Part shown: piece by piece, positions 22,706-33,793 of the stretch
How the letters are laid out: every line of letters starts with the position of its first letter
Position numbering within the stretch: position 1 is the first letter of the stretch
Assembly (NCBI GenBank): GCA_023375675.1
Contig: JALQBC010000001.1
Location: 868,001 to 932,000 of the forward strand
Direction: 5' to 3'
Length of the DNA: 64,000 nucleotides
From: Cytospora piceicola
Taxonomy: Eukaryota; Ascomycota; Sordariomycetes; Diaporthales; Cytosporaceae
Made by a program: the position numbers and the translations under genes
Notes under the pieces: model-generated
Told to the model about the DNA's origin: nothing
Seen by the model: the letters and a program-made list of their open reading frames with translations, nothing else
Database searches by the model: none

Positions 22706-23829
22706 ATGGCAAACGCAGGGAGTGCTCAGAATGTCATCCGGAGGTATGCCGCCGCTCCCGCCGCTGCTATTGCCCGCAGCTTCACACCGTCCCCTTATCG
22801 CAGCCATGTCCTAACCTCGACTGCTCGTACAGGAAGCTGGTCATCATCGGAGACGGAGCCTGCGGAAAGACCTCCCTGCTCAGTGTCTTCACGCTGGGTT
22901 ACTTCCCTACAGTAAGTCATACCTCCCCAATCCTTCAACCCATATTCTTGGGGGTGTTTCCAATAAGCTAACTCTGCCGTTCCCTTAGCACTACGTAAGT
23001 TCCTCCTTCCGTCCGGGTGCTCGCTACCCCTGAAACCCCATCACGAGCCACATAACCGATGCACGCCCCCTCTACAATTACGACGACAATATCTGACGAA
23101 AATACCACGCGGGTCCAGATCCCCACCGTCTTCGAGAACTACGTCACAGATTGCAGAGTAGATGGCAAATCAGTCCAGCTTGCGCTATGGGATACAGCGG
23201 GACAGGAGGACTATGAGCGGCTGCGCCCCCTGGCATATTCCAAAGCACACGTTATCCTGATAGCCTTCTCCGTCGACACACCAGATTCCCTGGACAATGT
23301 TAAACATAAGGTGAGTGCCCGCTATTCCCAGACATCCGGGGGCACAACGTGAAAGGGACCACGTGGAAGGGGACGGGGGAGAAGATGGGGCAGCACAAAG
23401 CTTCGTGCGACAAACAATTCCCCACTCTCGAGGCTTCCCTGTTTCATGCATATATTGGAAGCTATTAATCTGCTTCGGAACACGTTTCCAGCTGTCGGTC
23501 AGATAGAAGAACCTGGCTAACCAATGGACTGCTATCAGTGGATCGAAGAAGCAACCGAGAAGTGCCCGGGCGTGCCGATCATACTCGTTGGGTTGAAGAA
23601 AGATCTGAGGGAGGATCCAGTCGCCATTGAGGAGATGCGGAAGAAGTCCCTGCGCTTCGTGACGGAACACGACGGCGAGGCGGTGGCACGAGACGTAGGG
23701 GCGAAAAAGTACCTCGAGTGTTCGAGCTTAAGCGGGGAGGGTGTCGACGACGTGTTCGAGGCCGCAACGAGGGCGGCGCTCTTGACGTTCGAGAAGGGCG
23801 AAGGCGGTGGCTGCTGCGTGATCCTATGA
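22706..23829 (+). CDS. rho2: Rho-family GTPase, Rho2 type
   Basis: Five exons: 22706..22743, 22833..22911, 22989..22994, 23119..23310 and 23539..23829; 201 residues. Exon 3 is only 6 nt (CACTAC, His40-Tyr41). P-loop GDGACGKT (19-26), switch [14 protein letters not shown], switch [17 protein letters not shown] and a C-terminal CaaX box CVIL, whose final Leu predicts geranylgeranylation, together give a membrane-bound Rho GTPase. [16 protein letters not shown], the RVDGKSV stretch and the guanine-specificity motif LKKD in place of the usual TKxD fit the Rho2 subfamily, which acts in cell-wall integrity and polar growth in fungi. The G5 motif is ECSSLSGEG. All splice phases agree. The leader is long and pyrimidine-rich. 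Confidence 0.96.
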
Positions 23830-24547
23830 GGCGAAATCCGGCATCAGGTTCACGATCGAAGCAAGCCACCATTTGCACCAATGGAGCCAGTGGCAACGGA
23901 TGAGACGCAAGGACGCCAACCCAGCGGGGGAAAGGACCGACAACAGAGTCTCATCTGTAGCCACTGTTCAGTCACCCAGCTGTTCGTATATACAGCGGCC
24001 CACCGAGGAGGAAAAGACTCGAACGCCATCCTACATAACCACTACAGGCGTATCAACGATGTCAAGCAACTCCGCCACCAGGTTTGCTTGGAGTCTCGTC
24101 TCGGTGTAATACCAAATTATAGAGCTTTTGGGAGGCAAGGGGGGTTCCTCTGCCAGCTAGCAAGGCCGGAGTTCCGGAACAGCCGGGGGAATTAAAGTTT
24201 GAAAGGGACAGAGTGTATAGGAAGGACGGGTTAGTCGCGGGGCATCATCGGCAGTAATGCGCATTCTTTAGGCAGAATGAATTGCAGCATAAGAGGGTTT
24301 AACTCGATAGGCATCTAATTTTCCATTCTTTATTTTTTCCTCACTTCATGTAGAATTTACAGGCATGGCGTTGTCGACCTGAACCTGCTGGGCTGTCGCC
24401 CTGCCTCTGCGTTCTGCGTCGTTTTGTACATACTGTACAGTCCCTCTATCATCGTAACCGAGCCATGGCACGACTGGGTGGACAGCCCCATCCCTCCCAG
24501 GCCTCATGGACTCTCACTCGCTCGCTCCCACACTCATCGCCCATCGC
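23830..24547. other. Intergenic, convergent 3' ends
   Basis: Between the 3' ends of rho2 (+) and the mL40-like gene (-). Nothing recognised. Confidence 0.6.
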
Positions 24548-25201
24548 TCATGACCTCTTCCACTCGTGGTTCCAAGGCTTGTTCCCGGGCGTCTCCACCA
24601 TGGGCCGGGCATACTCGATGGGCACGGCGTCCTTGCCCCAGATGCCCTTCTTCTCCATGGCCTTGCGGTACAGCCAGCCCTCGGGCCTGGTGCCGGGCCC
24701 GCCCATGTTCCGCAGGGCCTCGCAGGCGTGGGCCATGCTCTGCTGCATGCGCATCATCTCGCGCTCGGCGGCCTCCTCCTCCCTGCGGCGGAACAGGTTC
24801 CAGGCGCGGTGGATGGTCCAGTGGCGCAGCCACCGGTTGCGCGCCATGCGGAGCGGCGCCTGCACCTGCGACCCCGCGTAGATGAACTGCATGAGCGCGG
24901 CCACCTTGGGGTCCAGCTTGGCGTCCATCTGGGACTTGCGCTTCTTGCGCTGGGCCCGGGCCGCCGCCGAGTCGAGCGGCTTGCCCACCTTCTGCCCGGC
25001 GGGCTTCTTGGTCTGCTGGGTGGGCTTGACGCGCGCCTGGGGCGCGGGGCTGGTGCTGAACGGCCGGGCGGCCGTCGCCGGTGGTGGTGATGACGAGGGG
25101 GCGGTGGCGGATGTGGCACGGAGGAGCCCTGCGAGGGGGCCGCCCTGCGAGGGCGTGGACCGTGGTCGGAAGAGGCCGCGGAGGCCTGCTGGTGTGAACA
25201 T
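24548..25201 (-). CDS. Mitochondrial large-subunit ribosomal protein, mL40 (MRPL28) type
   Basis: Intronless, 217 residues. The N-terminal ~50 residues are rich in Arg, Ser and Ala with no acidic residue (FRPRSTPSQGG, AARPFSTSPAPQARV), a mitochondrial targeting sequence with a likely cut near RPFSTS. The basic RAQRKKRKSQMDAKLDPKVA precedes the conserved block APLRMARNRWLRHWTIHRAW, and the end VPIEYARPMVETPGNKPWNH also fits fungal mL40. It would be a structural protein of the mitochondrial large ribosomal subunit. Family assignment is from recognition of these blocks; another mitochondrion-specific ribosomal protein is the alternative. Confidence 0.82.
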   Translation of the reverse strand: MFTPAGLRGLFRPRSTPSQGGPLAGLLRATSATAPSSSPPPATAARPFSTSPAPQARVKPTQQTKKPAGQKVGKPLDSAAARAQRKKRKSQMDAKLDPKVAALMQFIYAGSQVQAPLRMARNRWLRHWTIHRAWNLFRRREEEAAEREMMRMQQSMAHACEALRNMGGPGTRPEGWLYRKAMEKKGIWGKDAVPIEYARPMVETPGNKPWNHEWKRS

Positions 25202-27111
25202 CTTGACGGGTGTTTGACGAGCCCGGGGGTAGGGTTCTTCGGCCGCGTGCGGTGTGCGGTTTCTAGGGTATCTGGCACTCTGGATGTGTCGGTAAGGGTG
25301 TCGATGGCCGTGATCGAACTCTGTCGTCCCTATTTCCTGACCCTATATATGGTCCCGCCCGAAGAGTACTTCTTGCTCGTCGAATTGAGAGCTGAGATCG
25401 GAGTCTTGTCGTGTTCGCAAGGGTGGCACGTCGAAATCCAGATGGGGAGGCCGGTATTTTCGGATGCTCAATTTGTTTGGCGGATCAATCGGTCGCGCCT
25501 GGAGCTGTGAGGATAGTTGTCTCCGGCTGGGTGACAAGGAGGGCGTTGGGTGACCTTGAGTGTCGAGGATGTAGCTCGCCGCGACCCAGAAAATCATTGA
25601 TCGATCAACGGCCCGGAATAGCTGAGCTTCCGAGTTGCCGACGGTACGTACCTTTTGGACTGGCCACATGCAAAGTGCTCGGGCGCTGCCGAAAGTGGGT
25701 CAGGCTTGTGACTTGTGACGTTGATTGATCCCTGCACGTGTCGCCTTGTCGTGGTTTAAAGTTTATCTCCGTTCAAGGTGTAGTGCCATATCATGACCCT
25801 GCGACTCCACGCCATAGCACGCTCGACATCACTTATTTTCCATATCCCAGACGCAACTACTGTTAACGAGGCTTGCACCCGTCCTCTTCTACTACCCACT
25901 TAAGTTACATCCTCTGGCGCCATTCGTTAGATAGGGCTACAAGCAGGGCGCGAATCGGTTTTATCTGCAATGGCCCAGTGCCCGGAACCAAAGGTCCTTG
26001 AAAAAGCACAAGTAGTCTTGCGCTGAGACCCAAGTGTCGAACTCTGTAGAGTCATGATGAGCTCTTCTTTCGCGGATGATCTGATGGGCCTGCGCCCAGA
26101 GCCGGCCCCGTCCATGATCACCGGCCGTCCATATCCCGTTGTTCATATCGACTCGACTAGCTTAAGCAAAGAAAAACGAGATGCAAGGAGACCATCCATC
26201 TACCGTACTCTTGACAAGCGTCAGGAGGGCCAGCTCGCCAAAGAGGCTTTATGATCGTCTGTTGGAAATAGATCACGTTCGACGGCGATTCGGCTCAGGG
26301 GAAAGCAACCTCCACACAGGGTGGTCTGCCTTCAGCGGTGCCCTAGGGTAATGGGAGGGAGTCAGGCTTCAGTCCGAGGCATCTCATAGAGTGGTTCTCA
26401 CATCTTGTCGTTATTCAGGACTTCCAAAGAGTCATGTTATCTCTATGATCCGGCACGGGGCCCAAGTGTCTAAGGCCTCGCCATGAACTTTCATGTTGAT
26501 CATCCGGGCAGAACGCTAACAGGAGCGCAGAGCCGCCCGAGTTATATCTGACAAGCGTCTTGGTTGCTGTCTTAATTCTATCCATTTTTAAAAAACGAAA
26601 GTACCACCGGTGTGGCTTAGCTGCTGGCGTGTGTTCCCGAGCATTGTTCAGTTACTTGCATGTGTATCGAACTAGAGCAAGCGCGTCATGTTATGTCGAA
26701 GTTTCTTGAGCCTCAGTAATTTTTGCCTTCTTCGTCGAATTCGAACCAAAGTTTTGCCGGTGTGAGTTGTTCGAGTGATCCTAGCTATAGTGACAAAAGT
26801 CCAACGCCACGTTTTGGTCCAATATCAAGGCGTTCGTGTTTGCTGTGAGAATCAGGGACGTGCCTACGAGTTCACGCCGTGATAAAACTATTGAACACTG
26901 TTTCATTATTTGTATTCAGCAATATATATATGATCATACCCTTCAGTTCCTCAAGCCTTGACCCGTCTGACAACTCTTTCTTGAACCGCCTACTTTACTA
27001 GAGACCTTATCACATCTAGTATCTGACAAGGCAGTTCTCCTTTTGCTCCTGGTCCTCGTGCTCAAACAGACCTAGATACACCTTCTTCGCGATTATCTTT
27101 CTTCGCCCAAT
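25202..27111. other. Intergenic, 1.9 kb
   Basis: Promoter of the mL40-like gene on the left; the right end is AT-rich with a TATA-like word at 26922. No other gene seen. Confidence 0.5.
26922..26931 (+). promoter_or_regulatory. TATA-like element
   Basis: ATATATATAT about 180-190 bp before the ATG at 27112. This supports, but does not prove, a promoter for the small proline-rich frame. Confidence 0.35.
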
Positions 27112-27414
27112 ATGACCGACAACCTTCCTCCACCCTTGGACGCCGTGCCTGAGTTGATACCTGATGATGGCTCGGTGCCTCCTTGCCATTTCGACTGCCA
27201 ATGTGCTGCGCACAACGCCCCACAGGTCCCCCCATTGGAACAATATTACCACATACCACACCCCGATATACCTTACGGCGAGAACTTCTTCCCCGCTCCT
27301 CCGCCTCCCGTGGTTGACATCCCGCCCACCAGATCCATCACACCCCTCGACCTTGGACGTCCCCTCGTGGCCGTCCCAGAGTCTCCTCCTGGGCACGCGA
27401 GGCCGCCCCGTTAG
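27112..27414 (+). CDS. Tentative small proline-rich hypothetical protein
   Basis: A 100-residue frame with a good start context (CCAATATGACC), a C-rich third codon position like the other genes here, and an upstream TATA-like word. The protein is about one fifth proline (PPPLDAVPELIPDDG, APPPPVVDIPP) with one Cys pair (HFDCQCAAH). No signal peptide, membrane helix or known domain. It could continue by splicing, since the sequence after the stop also has open frames to about 27.7 kb, but I found no convincing donor. A 185-codon frame on the opposite strand is less gene-like. Confidence 0.4.
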   Translation: MTDNLPPPLDAVPELIPDDGSVPPCHFDCQCAAHNAPQVPPLEQYYHIPHPDIPYGENFFPAPPPPVVDIPPTRSITPLDLGRPLVAVPESPPGHARPPR

Positions 27415-28115
27415 GCTTTCATAGCACTCGGTCTCCACATCCTGCTGTCCGCCATATGGCACCGTCGGGGTGTCACCGGGCGGCGTGCGGCCAGAGTACC
27501 GGAGGCCAGGGTGCCGGTGGCTTCCGGGGTCTCTGGATGGGTGGTTTCTTGGGGGGGGGGGGTTCTCGGCCACGAGCGCAGGGGCAGAGAGCCGAGAGAC
27601 GGGCAGAGGAGAGGAACGCTATTCAGTCCAGTCTGACATCTGGAAGCAACGACCTCACGGATATGGCTGGCCAAAGGGAGGCTAATCCTGGGCTGATAAT
27701 CGTGTACTCCGAGAAGTACTGAGGTGGCTCGTGATCTCGTAGTTGATTGTGTATTATGATTACAAAGCCGGCTTGGTGCGATTCTAGATTGGGGGTTTGA
27801 CTTACATGACCAAAGACTCGTATTTAGCAGTACTCGGCAAAATCACATTATCAAGATCTCGAGAATATTACTTTTTTGAACGCCAATAATTTCAGATGAA
27901 CTCGAGTGTAACAATAGAGGTAGAGGATACATTGCCATTATTCATTTATCATATACTATATAAACAAAACAACTTTTCGTCAGGAACATATCCATCATAC
28001 ATACCAGTTCCGAGATTCCAACAACCAATCAATAGTAGGCAAACATTACTTGGGAATCAAGGTCATCTCATAACATGGCATAAATAACAACACAGTAAGA
28101 TCAAGCGCTCAACCC
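27415..28115. other. Intergenic, right half AT-rich
   Basis: Includes a run of ten G at about 27553 and an AT-rich 3' flank of the LEA-like gene with polyadenylation-like A/T runs at 27890-28000. No gene seen. Confidence 0.5.
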
Positions 28116-31100
28116 CTATTTCTTCTTCTTTCCGGTCAGAGAACCGACCACTGAGCCGAGACCGAGGCCGTCCAGCAACCTGTTCAGACCCAGCGTGCCC
28201 AGGAGGCCGTCGACGATGCCGCCGAGGCCCAGACCGCTGAGCAGGCGGCCGACGATGCCCAGGACACCGCTGAGGAGCAGGCCGACGGCAGCGATGATCT
28301 GGAAGAGCGGCTCGCCCAGGAGCCCCCACAGGGGGTTGAGCTCCTTCTTGGCGTGTGGCATGTCCTCGAGCTTGCGCTTGGCGCCGTCGATGGTCTCGGT
28401 GACGGTGCCGGTGAGCTGTGGTGATAGATGTTAGCATTGGGTTCGCTCTTGAATAGGTGGTGGATATGGTTAGGTAGATGATAGATGCTTACCTCCTTGA
28501 TGACCTCCGCGAGGTGGAACTCCTCGGGGGTGGCCTCACGCGTGCCGGACTTGTGCTTGGCGTTGGCCTGGATGTGGCCGTCGGGGTCGAGGCCGCGGAT
28601 GACGCCGTGTGCCTCGCGGAGGATGTTGCTGCCCTCCTCGATCAGGGGGCGAACCTCCTTGACCAGGGCCTCCTCGTCGCGCTCCTCCTCGGGCTTGCGC
28701 TCCATGGACTCGATCTTGTTGGTGATCATCTTGCAGATGGGGTTGATCTTGTCGAGGCACTGCTCCAGGCACACGGCCATCTGCGTCGCGAGCTTCTTGT
28801 CCTGCTCCCGCCGCAGCCGCTCCTCCTTCTCCTCCTCCGTCTCGCCCTCGGGCTCCGCCTCCTGCGGGATGTCCCCGATCAGGTTCACGTGGCCCACCGT
28901 CATGCCCTTGGCGTTGACCACGTCCCCGTCGTCGTCGATCTCCTTGCCCGCGCAGATGAGCGGGTCGCCCGAGGTCAGCTTGCCCACCAGGTTGCCCTTG
29001 TTGTCGATCACGTTGCCCTCTTGGTTGACCGTGAGGCCCGCCATCGGGCCCTTCTCCTTCTCGACCTCCTCCGGCGACCAGCGCTCGGCCTTGCCGAGCA
29101 CGTTGCCGTTCGCGTCGACCACGTCGCCGTCCTGGTCGACGGCACGGCCGGCAAGGACCTTGGGGTCGCCAGTGATGAGGCGGCCGACGATGTCGCCGGC
29201 AGGAGTGACGACGTTGCCGTCCTTGGAGACGGTCAGGCCCTCCAGGTCGGCGAAGGGGCCCTCCTTGGAGCCCTCGCGCTCGCCCTCGGAGACGAGTTCC
29301 GCGTGGCCGAGGACGTCTCCAGACTCGCTGACGATCTCGCCATTCTTGTTGCACATGCGGCCGATCATACGCTTGATGTCGCCGTCGATGACGCGGCCGT
29401 AGATGACACCGTTGCCGTCGACGACGTTCCCGGCCTTGTTGACACGCTTGCCAGCAAGGATGGAAAGGTCGACCTCAGCCTCGGCCTCGGGCTCGGGGGC
29501 CTCCTCCTCCTCCCAGCGCTCGGCCTTGCCGATGACATTTCCGGCCTTGTCGAGGACCTCTCCATCAGGGTCGACAGTCTTGCCCTGGAGGATCTTGAGA
29601 TCGCCCTCGATGATCTTGCCGACCTGCTGGCCGTTCCAGAGGACGTTGCCCTTGCCGTCGATGGTGTTGCCCTCGAAGGACTCGAACGGCTTGGGCTCCA
29701 TCATGTCTTGCAGCTCGTTGTCGGGGATGGGCTCGGCGCGGCCGATCTCCTTGCCGCTGTCGTTCCAGATCTTGCCGTCCTCGTCGACCTTGCGCCCGAT
29801 CAGGTGCTCCGTGATGCCCTGGACGATGCGGCCGACGGCCTGGCCCTTGTCGTTGACCACGTTGCCGAGCTTGTTGACCGTGCAGCCCTTGAGGATCGAG
29901 TAGTCGATCTCGGGCAGGTTGGTGGCCGTCTCGTACGTGTAGCCCGTGGCCGTCTGCAGGTCCTCGGGCTTGTCGACGCCCTCGGGCAACGCGGTGCCGG
30001 CCTGGGTCCCCTCGCCCTGGGTCCGCCCGGCCTGGGTCTGGGTGTCCTCGTAGGTGTAGCCAGTGGCGGTCTCGAGGTCCTCGGGCTTCTCGACGCCCTC
30101 GGGGAGCTGGGTACCGGCCTGGGTGGTGCCCTCGGCCTCGGTGCCCTCCGCCTGGGTGTCCTCGATCTCTTCCGTCGGCGCCTCGGAGAAGCGCACCTGG
30201 GACTGGGAGCCCTCGCGCCTGGAGCCGAGTTGGGATTCGCCCTCGCGCTGCTGAGTCTGGGACTCGCCCTCGGGGATGTCCTCGGTCGGCTGCTCGGAGA
30301 AGCGCACCTGGGACTGGCCCTCGGGCTGCTGCTCGGTGGTGGCCTCCTCGCCTTCGGCGTCTTCCTCTCCTTCTTCGGCGTCTTCACCTGGCAGGTGACT
30401 GTTGTCAGCGGCGTAGGTGACAGAATCCTCAGGTCGCAGTTCCTCACCGTCTTCCAGGCCCTCCGTCTCCCGCTCGTCGCCCTCCTCGCTGTCGGTGGCG
30501 GTCTGCAGGTCCTCGGGCCTGTCGACGCCCTCGGGGAGGTGGGTGCCGGCGTCGGTGCCCTCGGGCAGCGTCAGGTTCGTGTCGTCGCCGACCTCCTCCT
30601 GGAGCTTGCGGATCGACTCGGGAACCTGGGAGTCGTCCTGCTTGCTGCCTCCGCCGAAGGAGGGGACGACCTTGCTCGCGCCGCTGAGCATGTTGGAGAA
30701 CTTGGAGCCGGACTGGGATTTAGCCTTCTCCGTCTCCTCCTGGGATTGCTCGTCGTCCTCGCCAGCTCCCTCTTGGGACTGCTCGCCGCCCTCTGTGGGC
30801 TCGCTCAAGTCCTTGCCCTCATCCTCGGGGAGGTCATCCTTCTTGGAACCGGCGGTCTCCTGGGTATTCTCCAACTCGTCGTTAGCTTCGTTCTGGACAT
30901 CAACGTAGTCGTCATCATGTTCTTCGCCCTGATCATCGCCCTGGTTGTCATTGGTGTTCCCATTCGAGATGACACTGGGCTCCTTGGCGCTCCTGGAGAA
31001 GCTTTTGTTGGATGGTGCCTTGGCGCTTACCGGCTGGTCGCCCTCGTACTTGACGGACTTGGCCTCTCCGCCCTTGGATTGTGCTTGTGACTGAACGTCG

Positions 31101-31294
31101 GACTTGGGGTGGGTGCTGCCCTCCTTGCCATCGGCAATGGACTGGTGGGGAACCTCCTGCATCACCTCGGGCTCTTGGACGCCTTTGTCTTGATGGGTGG
31201 TGTTGGTGGCGGCCTCGGAGGCATCGTCGCCCTTAGTGGACTGCTTGCTCTTACCCCATGGCCAGCCTCCTGGTGGTGGTTGAGTGTCCGCCAT
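28116..31294 (-). CDS. LEA-like protein with DUF3659 repeats and hydrophobic C-terminus
   Basis: Two exons, complement(28116..28415, 28493..31294), intron 77 nt (GTAAGC...CACAG), 1033 residues. Residues 1-455 are acidic, disordered and Gln/Ser/Glu-rich, with three copies of a LPEGVDKPEDLQTATGY-like motif (about 251, 397 and 436) and two QVRFSE motifs. Residues ~460-815 hold about five DUF3659-type repeats, each with paired phrases such as GNVVDGNGVIYGRVIDGD and GKTVDPDGEVLDKAGNVIGK. Residues ~820-1033 are a conserved helical domain (EQCLDKINPICKMITNKIES...), probably DUF6987, ending in a hydrophobic, Leu/Gly-rich stretch (IIAAVGLLLSGVLGIVGRLL) and a KKKK end. Fungal databases often name this type LEA domain protein; a desiccation role is not shown. 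It heads a cluster of related genes that extends to 42.3 kb. Confidence 0.9.
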
Positions 31295-32719
31295 GATGAT
31301 GGTCTGATGTGAGATCGAACAAGGAAAATACGGTGAAACTCGAAACGAGTAGGATTGTAGTGGTGTGGTGATTTATTCTTGAGATGTGTATGTCTCAAGC
31401 TAGCAGTGATGGGTAAGATGGCAAAATTGAGTAGATGATGGGAATGGTATAGTTTACGATGATGGGTATAAGTTTGCAATGTTTGTGTAAGGCTTTGAGA
31501 AGATTCAACTTCAGATATCAGTTGGAACCAATCTTGAAGCCCGGATACGCCCTGCGAGGCCAGCTTATATGCGTCCCTCCCCCTTCACTCGAAGGACCCT
31601 CCTTGCATCACCAGCCTAACAGCAGAGACAGGATCAAGCTCTCGACAGCCTCAGAGGGACGTCATCTGTGGAAGGGTCAGTAGAAGTAAAGCTCAGTTTT
31701 TACGTCACTTCCTCCGCACATCTCGATCACTGCCGTCCAAAGCGCTGGACAGGATCATATCTGAACGAGTGGTGGTGAGAGCCAGGCATCCAAGAGCAGG
31801 GTCACTAGCCACAAGCCGTGGTTATGGCATCCCCAGGATGACTTCATCGGTTGGTGAGACCCATGTAGTATGCTTATGGTGTAATGTTCCTGCAACCGAG
31901 TGGTCTCCCAAGCTCCTTGGCTGCCAACCAGACAGCCTGGCGGTCGTTCATGTTTCAGAGCTTGGGACCGCTTGGCTGTTCTGGTGAGTGAAGGCATTGG
32001 GGCATGGGGGGTGGGTCGCCTTGCATGTAATGCCATTGGCTGGTATGAAGAGAAGGGCTCCCTGCCAGCGTATCATGGTTGTCGGTAGGGGAAAAGAAAC
32101 AGGATCTTGTATAGTGTGGCTTGTGCTGGTCCGGATGTGTGGCGAAGGACTTACACCAAAGGCCCGCCTCCATCATCCTAGCAAACTGCAGGAATACGCA
32201 ACCGCCCAGTGTAAGTATCCGCGATCTTCCCTGAGGTATAGATCGGCAATGCAGTTGTCTTCGAATCTGAGGTCGAAGACCGGGGTAACCCCCCGTGTTC
32301 CTACGTCATCTGGTTCGACGGGACGAGCACTGTGGGTGTTTTCTGGTGAATATTCTCCGGTCGACACGGCCGAAATCAGGTTTGGCTTCGGGCGGCTCTC
32401 CGTCTCTTCCCTGGACTTTTTGTCGTAATCACCGCTGTAAGGATTGCTTACTCCTGTGCCGAAGGCCCAGAGCGGGCGCGACCCCGGCTACCAGTCCGAA
32501 CTCGTCGTATTTTTACTACCTCATTACTATGTGTCCAGGTTCTACCTAGGAACCATTGGCCCCTCAACTTGCCAGCTTTCTCAACGGCCGCCTGAGCGCA
32601 GTTGATATACACGACGAGATCCTTTCCATCTCTAGCCAACTCCGAGCACCTACCCTGGCGCCCACCTGCCCAGTTTCATCACTTGCAATATTACTCATTC
32701 GAGCATCTTTATGATCTAA
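31295..32719. other. Intergenic between the two DUF3659 genes
   Basis: Promoter of the LEA-like gene and 3' flank of the smaller DUF3659 gene. No coding frame with gene-like composition. Confidence 0.5.
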
Positions 32720-33793
32720 TTATGAGAATACAATCTTGGGCGCAAGTGGCTGTCCTCCAGTGTTGAAGACAGTCGGTATGCGGATGGTGAGTTGAATACC
32801 CTCAGTTGTGGACTTGACGTCCATGAAAATATCCGAGGGGCTCTCCTTCCTCTCCTCAGGCTGATTCCTAAAGCTCTGGGCATTCCTGGGTGGTTGCGAC
32901 TGTGATTCTGACGGCCCGGCTTGCTCATCCGATTTGTTCTCCCCCGTGGCCTCTCTTGGTTGTGATGATTGCGAGCGCGCTTTGCTGCCGCCATCATTGC
33001 CATTACCGCCACCAGGCGCCTTTTTACTCCCGAAGCCGGTACGATTGTCATGAAACGAACCCACGACATTTCCTTCCCGGTCCAATATGTTTCCAAACGG
33101 GTCGACCCTGAGTCCGCCGGGACCGTCGCCTTTAGCAGCCATGGCTTTCATGACCTCACCCAAATCCCATGTTGGGTGTTGCGGCTCTGACTGCTTTTGT
33201 TGTCCCTTCCCGGTCTCAACCTCGGCTACGTATCCCAGAAGCTCCCCGTCGTCTCCGAGTACATCTCCTCTGCCGTTTGAAATCGTGCGGCCCACCATGG
33301 ACGGCAAATCGCCTTCCACACGCCCAAGCACAGTTTTATCCTCGTCCACAATCTCTCCGAAGTCGTCGATCTTCTTGCCTACGAGATGGTCTTTAGGGAT
33401 CTGGTGGACGGGATTGTTTTGGTCTTCTGGTGGAGGTTTAGGGAAAGATATCGGTTCGATGGGTGGCACCTTCACGCCGCCTATGGGCGCAACGTATGCC
33501 GGGCTGTCCTTTGGAGTTTTCCTCCTTGGCGTCTCATCCGGCTGCTCTCCCTGCTGTGGCTCGGGGGGTCCGTCAGGCAGCTCTTCAATCTCGAACTCGT
33601 CGTCCAGGCCACTAGGACCCTGGTCTGTAGATTTCTGGCGCGAGTCGCTGGCATCACTACCATCGTCACTGCTAGCGTCGGACACAGCAGCCTTGTAGCC
33701 CATAGTCTCGCCGTCAGATGCAGTGGTTGATTCCATTGGGATGTCGTAGGATCCTCGTAGTGCCCCCTGATGAAACACCTTCTGTGTCGACAT
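32720..33793 (-). CDS. Small DUF3659 protein, disordered
   Basis: Intronless, 357 residues. The N-terminal third is acidic and disordered (SDASSDDGSDASDSRQK). Residues ~130-190 carry one DUF3659 unit (LVGKKIDDFGEIVDEDKTVL, then GRTISNGRGDVLGDDGELLG) and residues ~235-255 a half unit (DPFGNILDREGNVVGSF). After a Gly/Gln/Ser-rich linker the protein ends with an ordered C-terminal tail, QLTIRIPTVFNTGGQPLAP, a beta-strand-like module distinct from, but reminiscent of, the C-terminal modules of the two Gln-rich proteins at 38.2 and 41.4 kb. Soluble, no signal peptide. It shares the DUF3659 repeat with the gene at 28.1-31.3 kb on the same strand. Function unknown. Confidence 0.85.
   Translation of the reverse strand: MSTQKVFHQGALRGSYDIPMESTTASDGETMGYKAAVSDASSDDGSDASDSRQKSTDQGPSGLDDEFEIEELPDGPPEPQQGEQPDETPRRKTPKDSPAYVAPIGGVKVPPIEPISFPKPPPEDQNNPVHQIPKDHLVGKKIDDFGEIVDEDKTVLGRVEGDLPSMVGRTISNGRGDVLGDDGELLGYVAEVETGKGQQKQSEPQHPTWDLGEVMKAMAAKGDGPGGLRVDPFGNILDREGNVVGSFHDNRTGFGSKKAPGGGNGNDGGSKARSQSSQPREATGENKSDEQAGPSESQSQPPRNAQSFRNQPEERKESPSDIFMDVKSTTEGIQLTIRIPTVFNTGGQPLAPKIVFS

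Noticed and set aside
27016..27573. 185-codon minus-strand frame
   Set aside because: It overlaps the better-supported proline-rich frame at 27112 and has no domain.
28478..31090. 870-codon open frame on the plus strand
   Set aside because: It lies fully opposite the LEA-like gene, is a Leu/Val/Asp-rich shadow of its repeats and GC-rich third positions, and has no domain.
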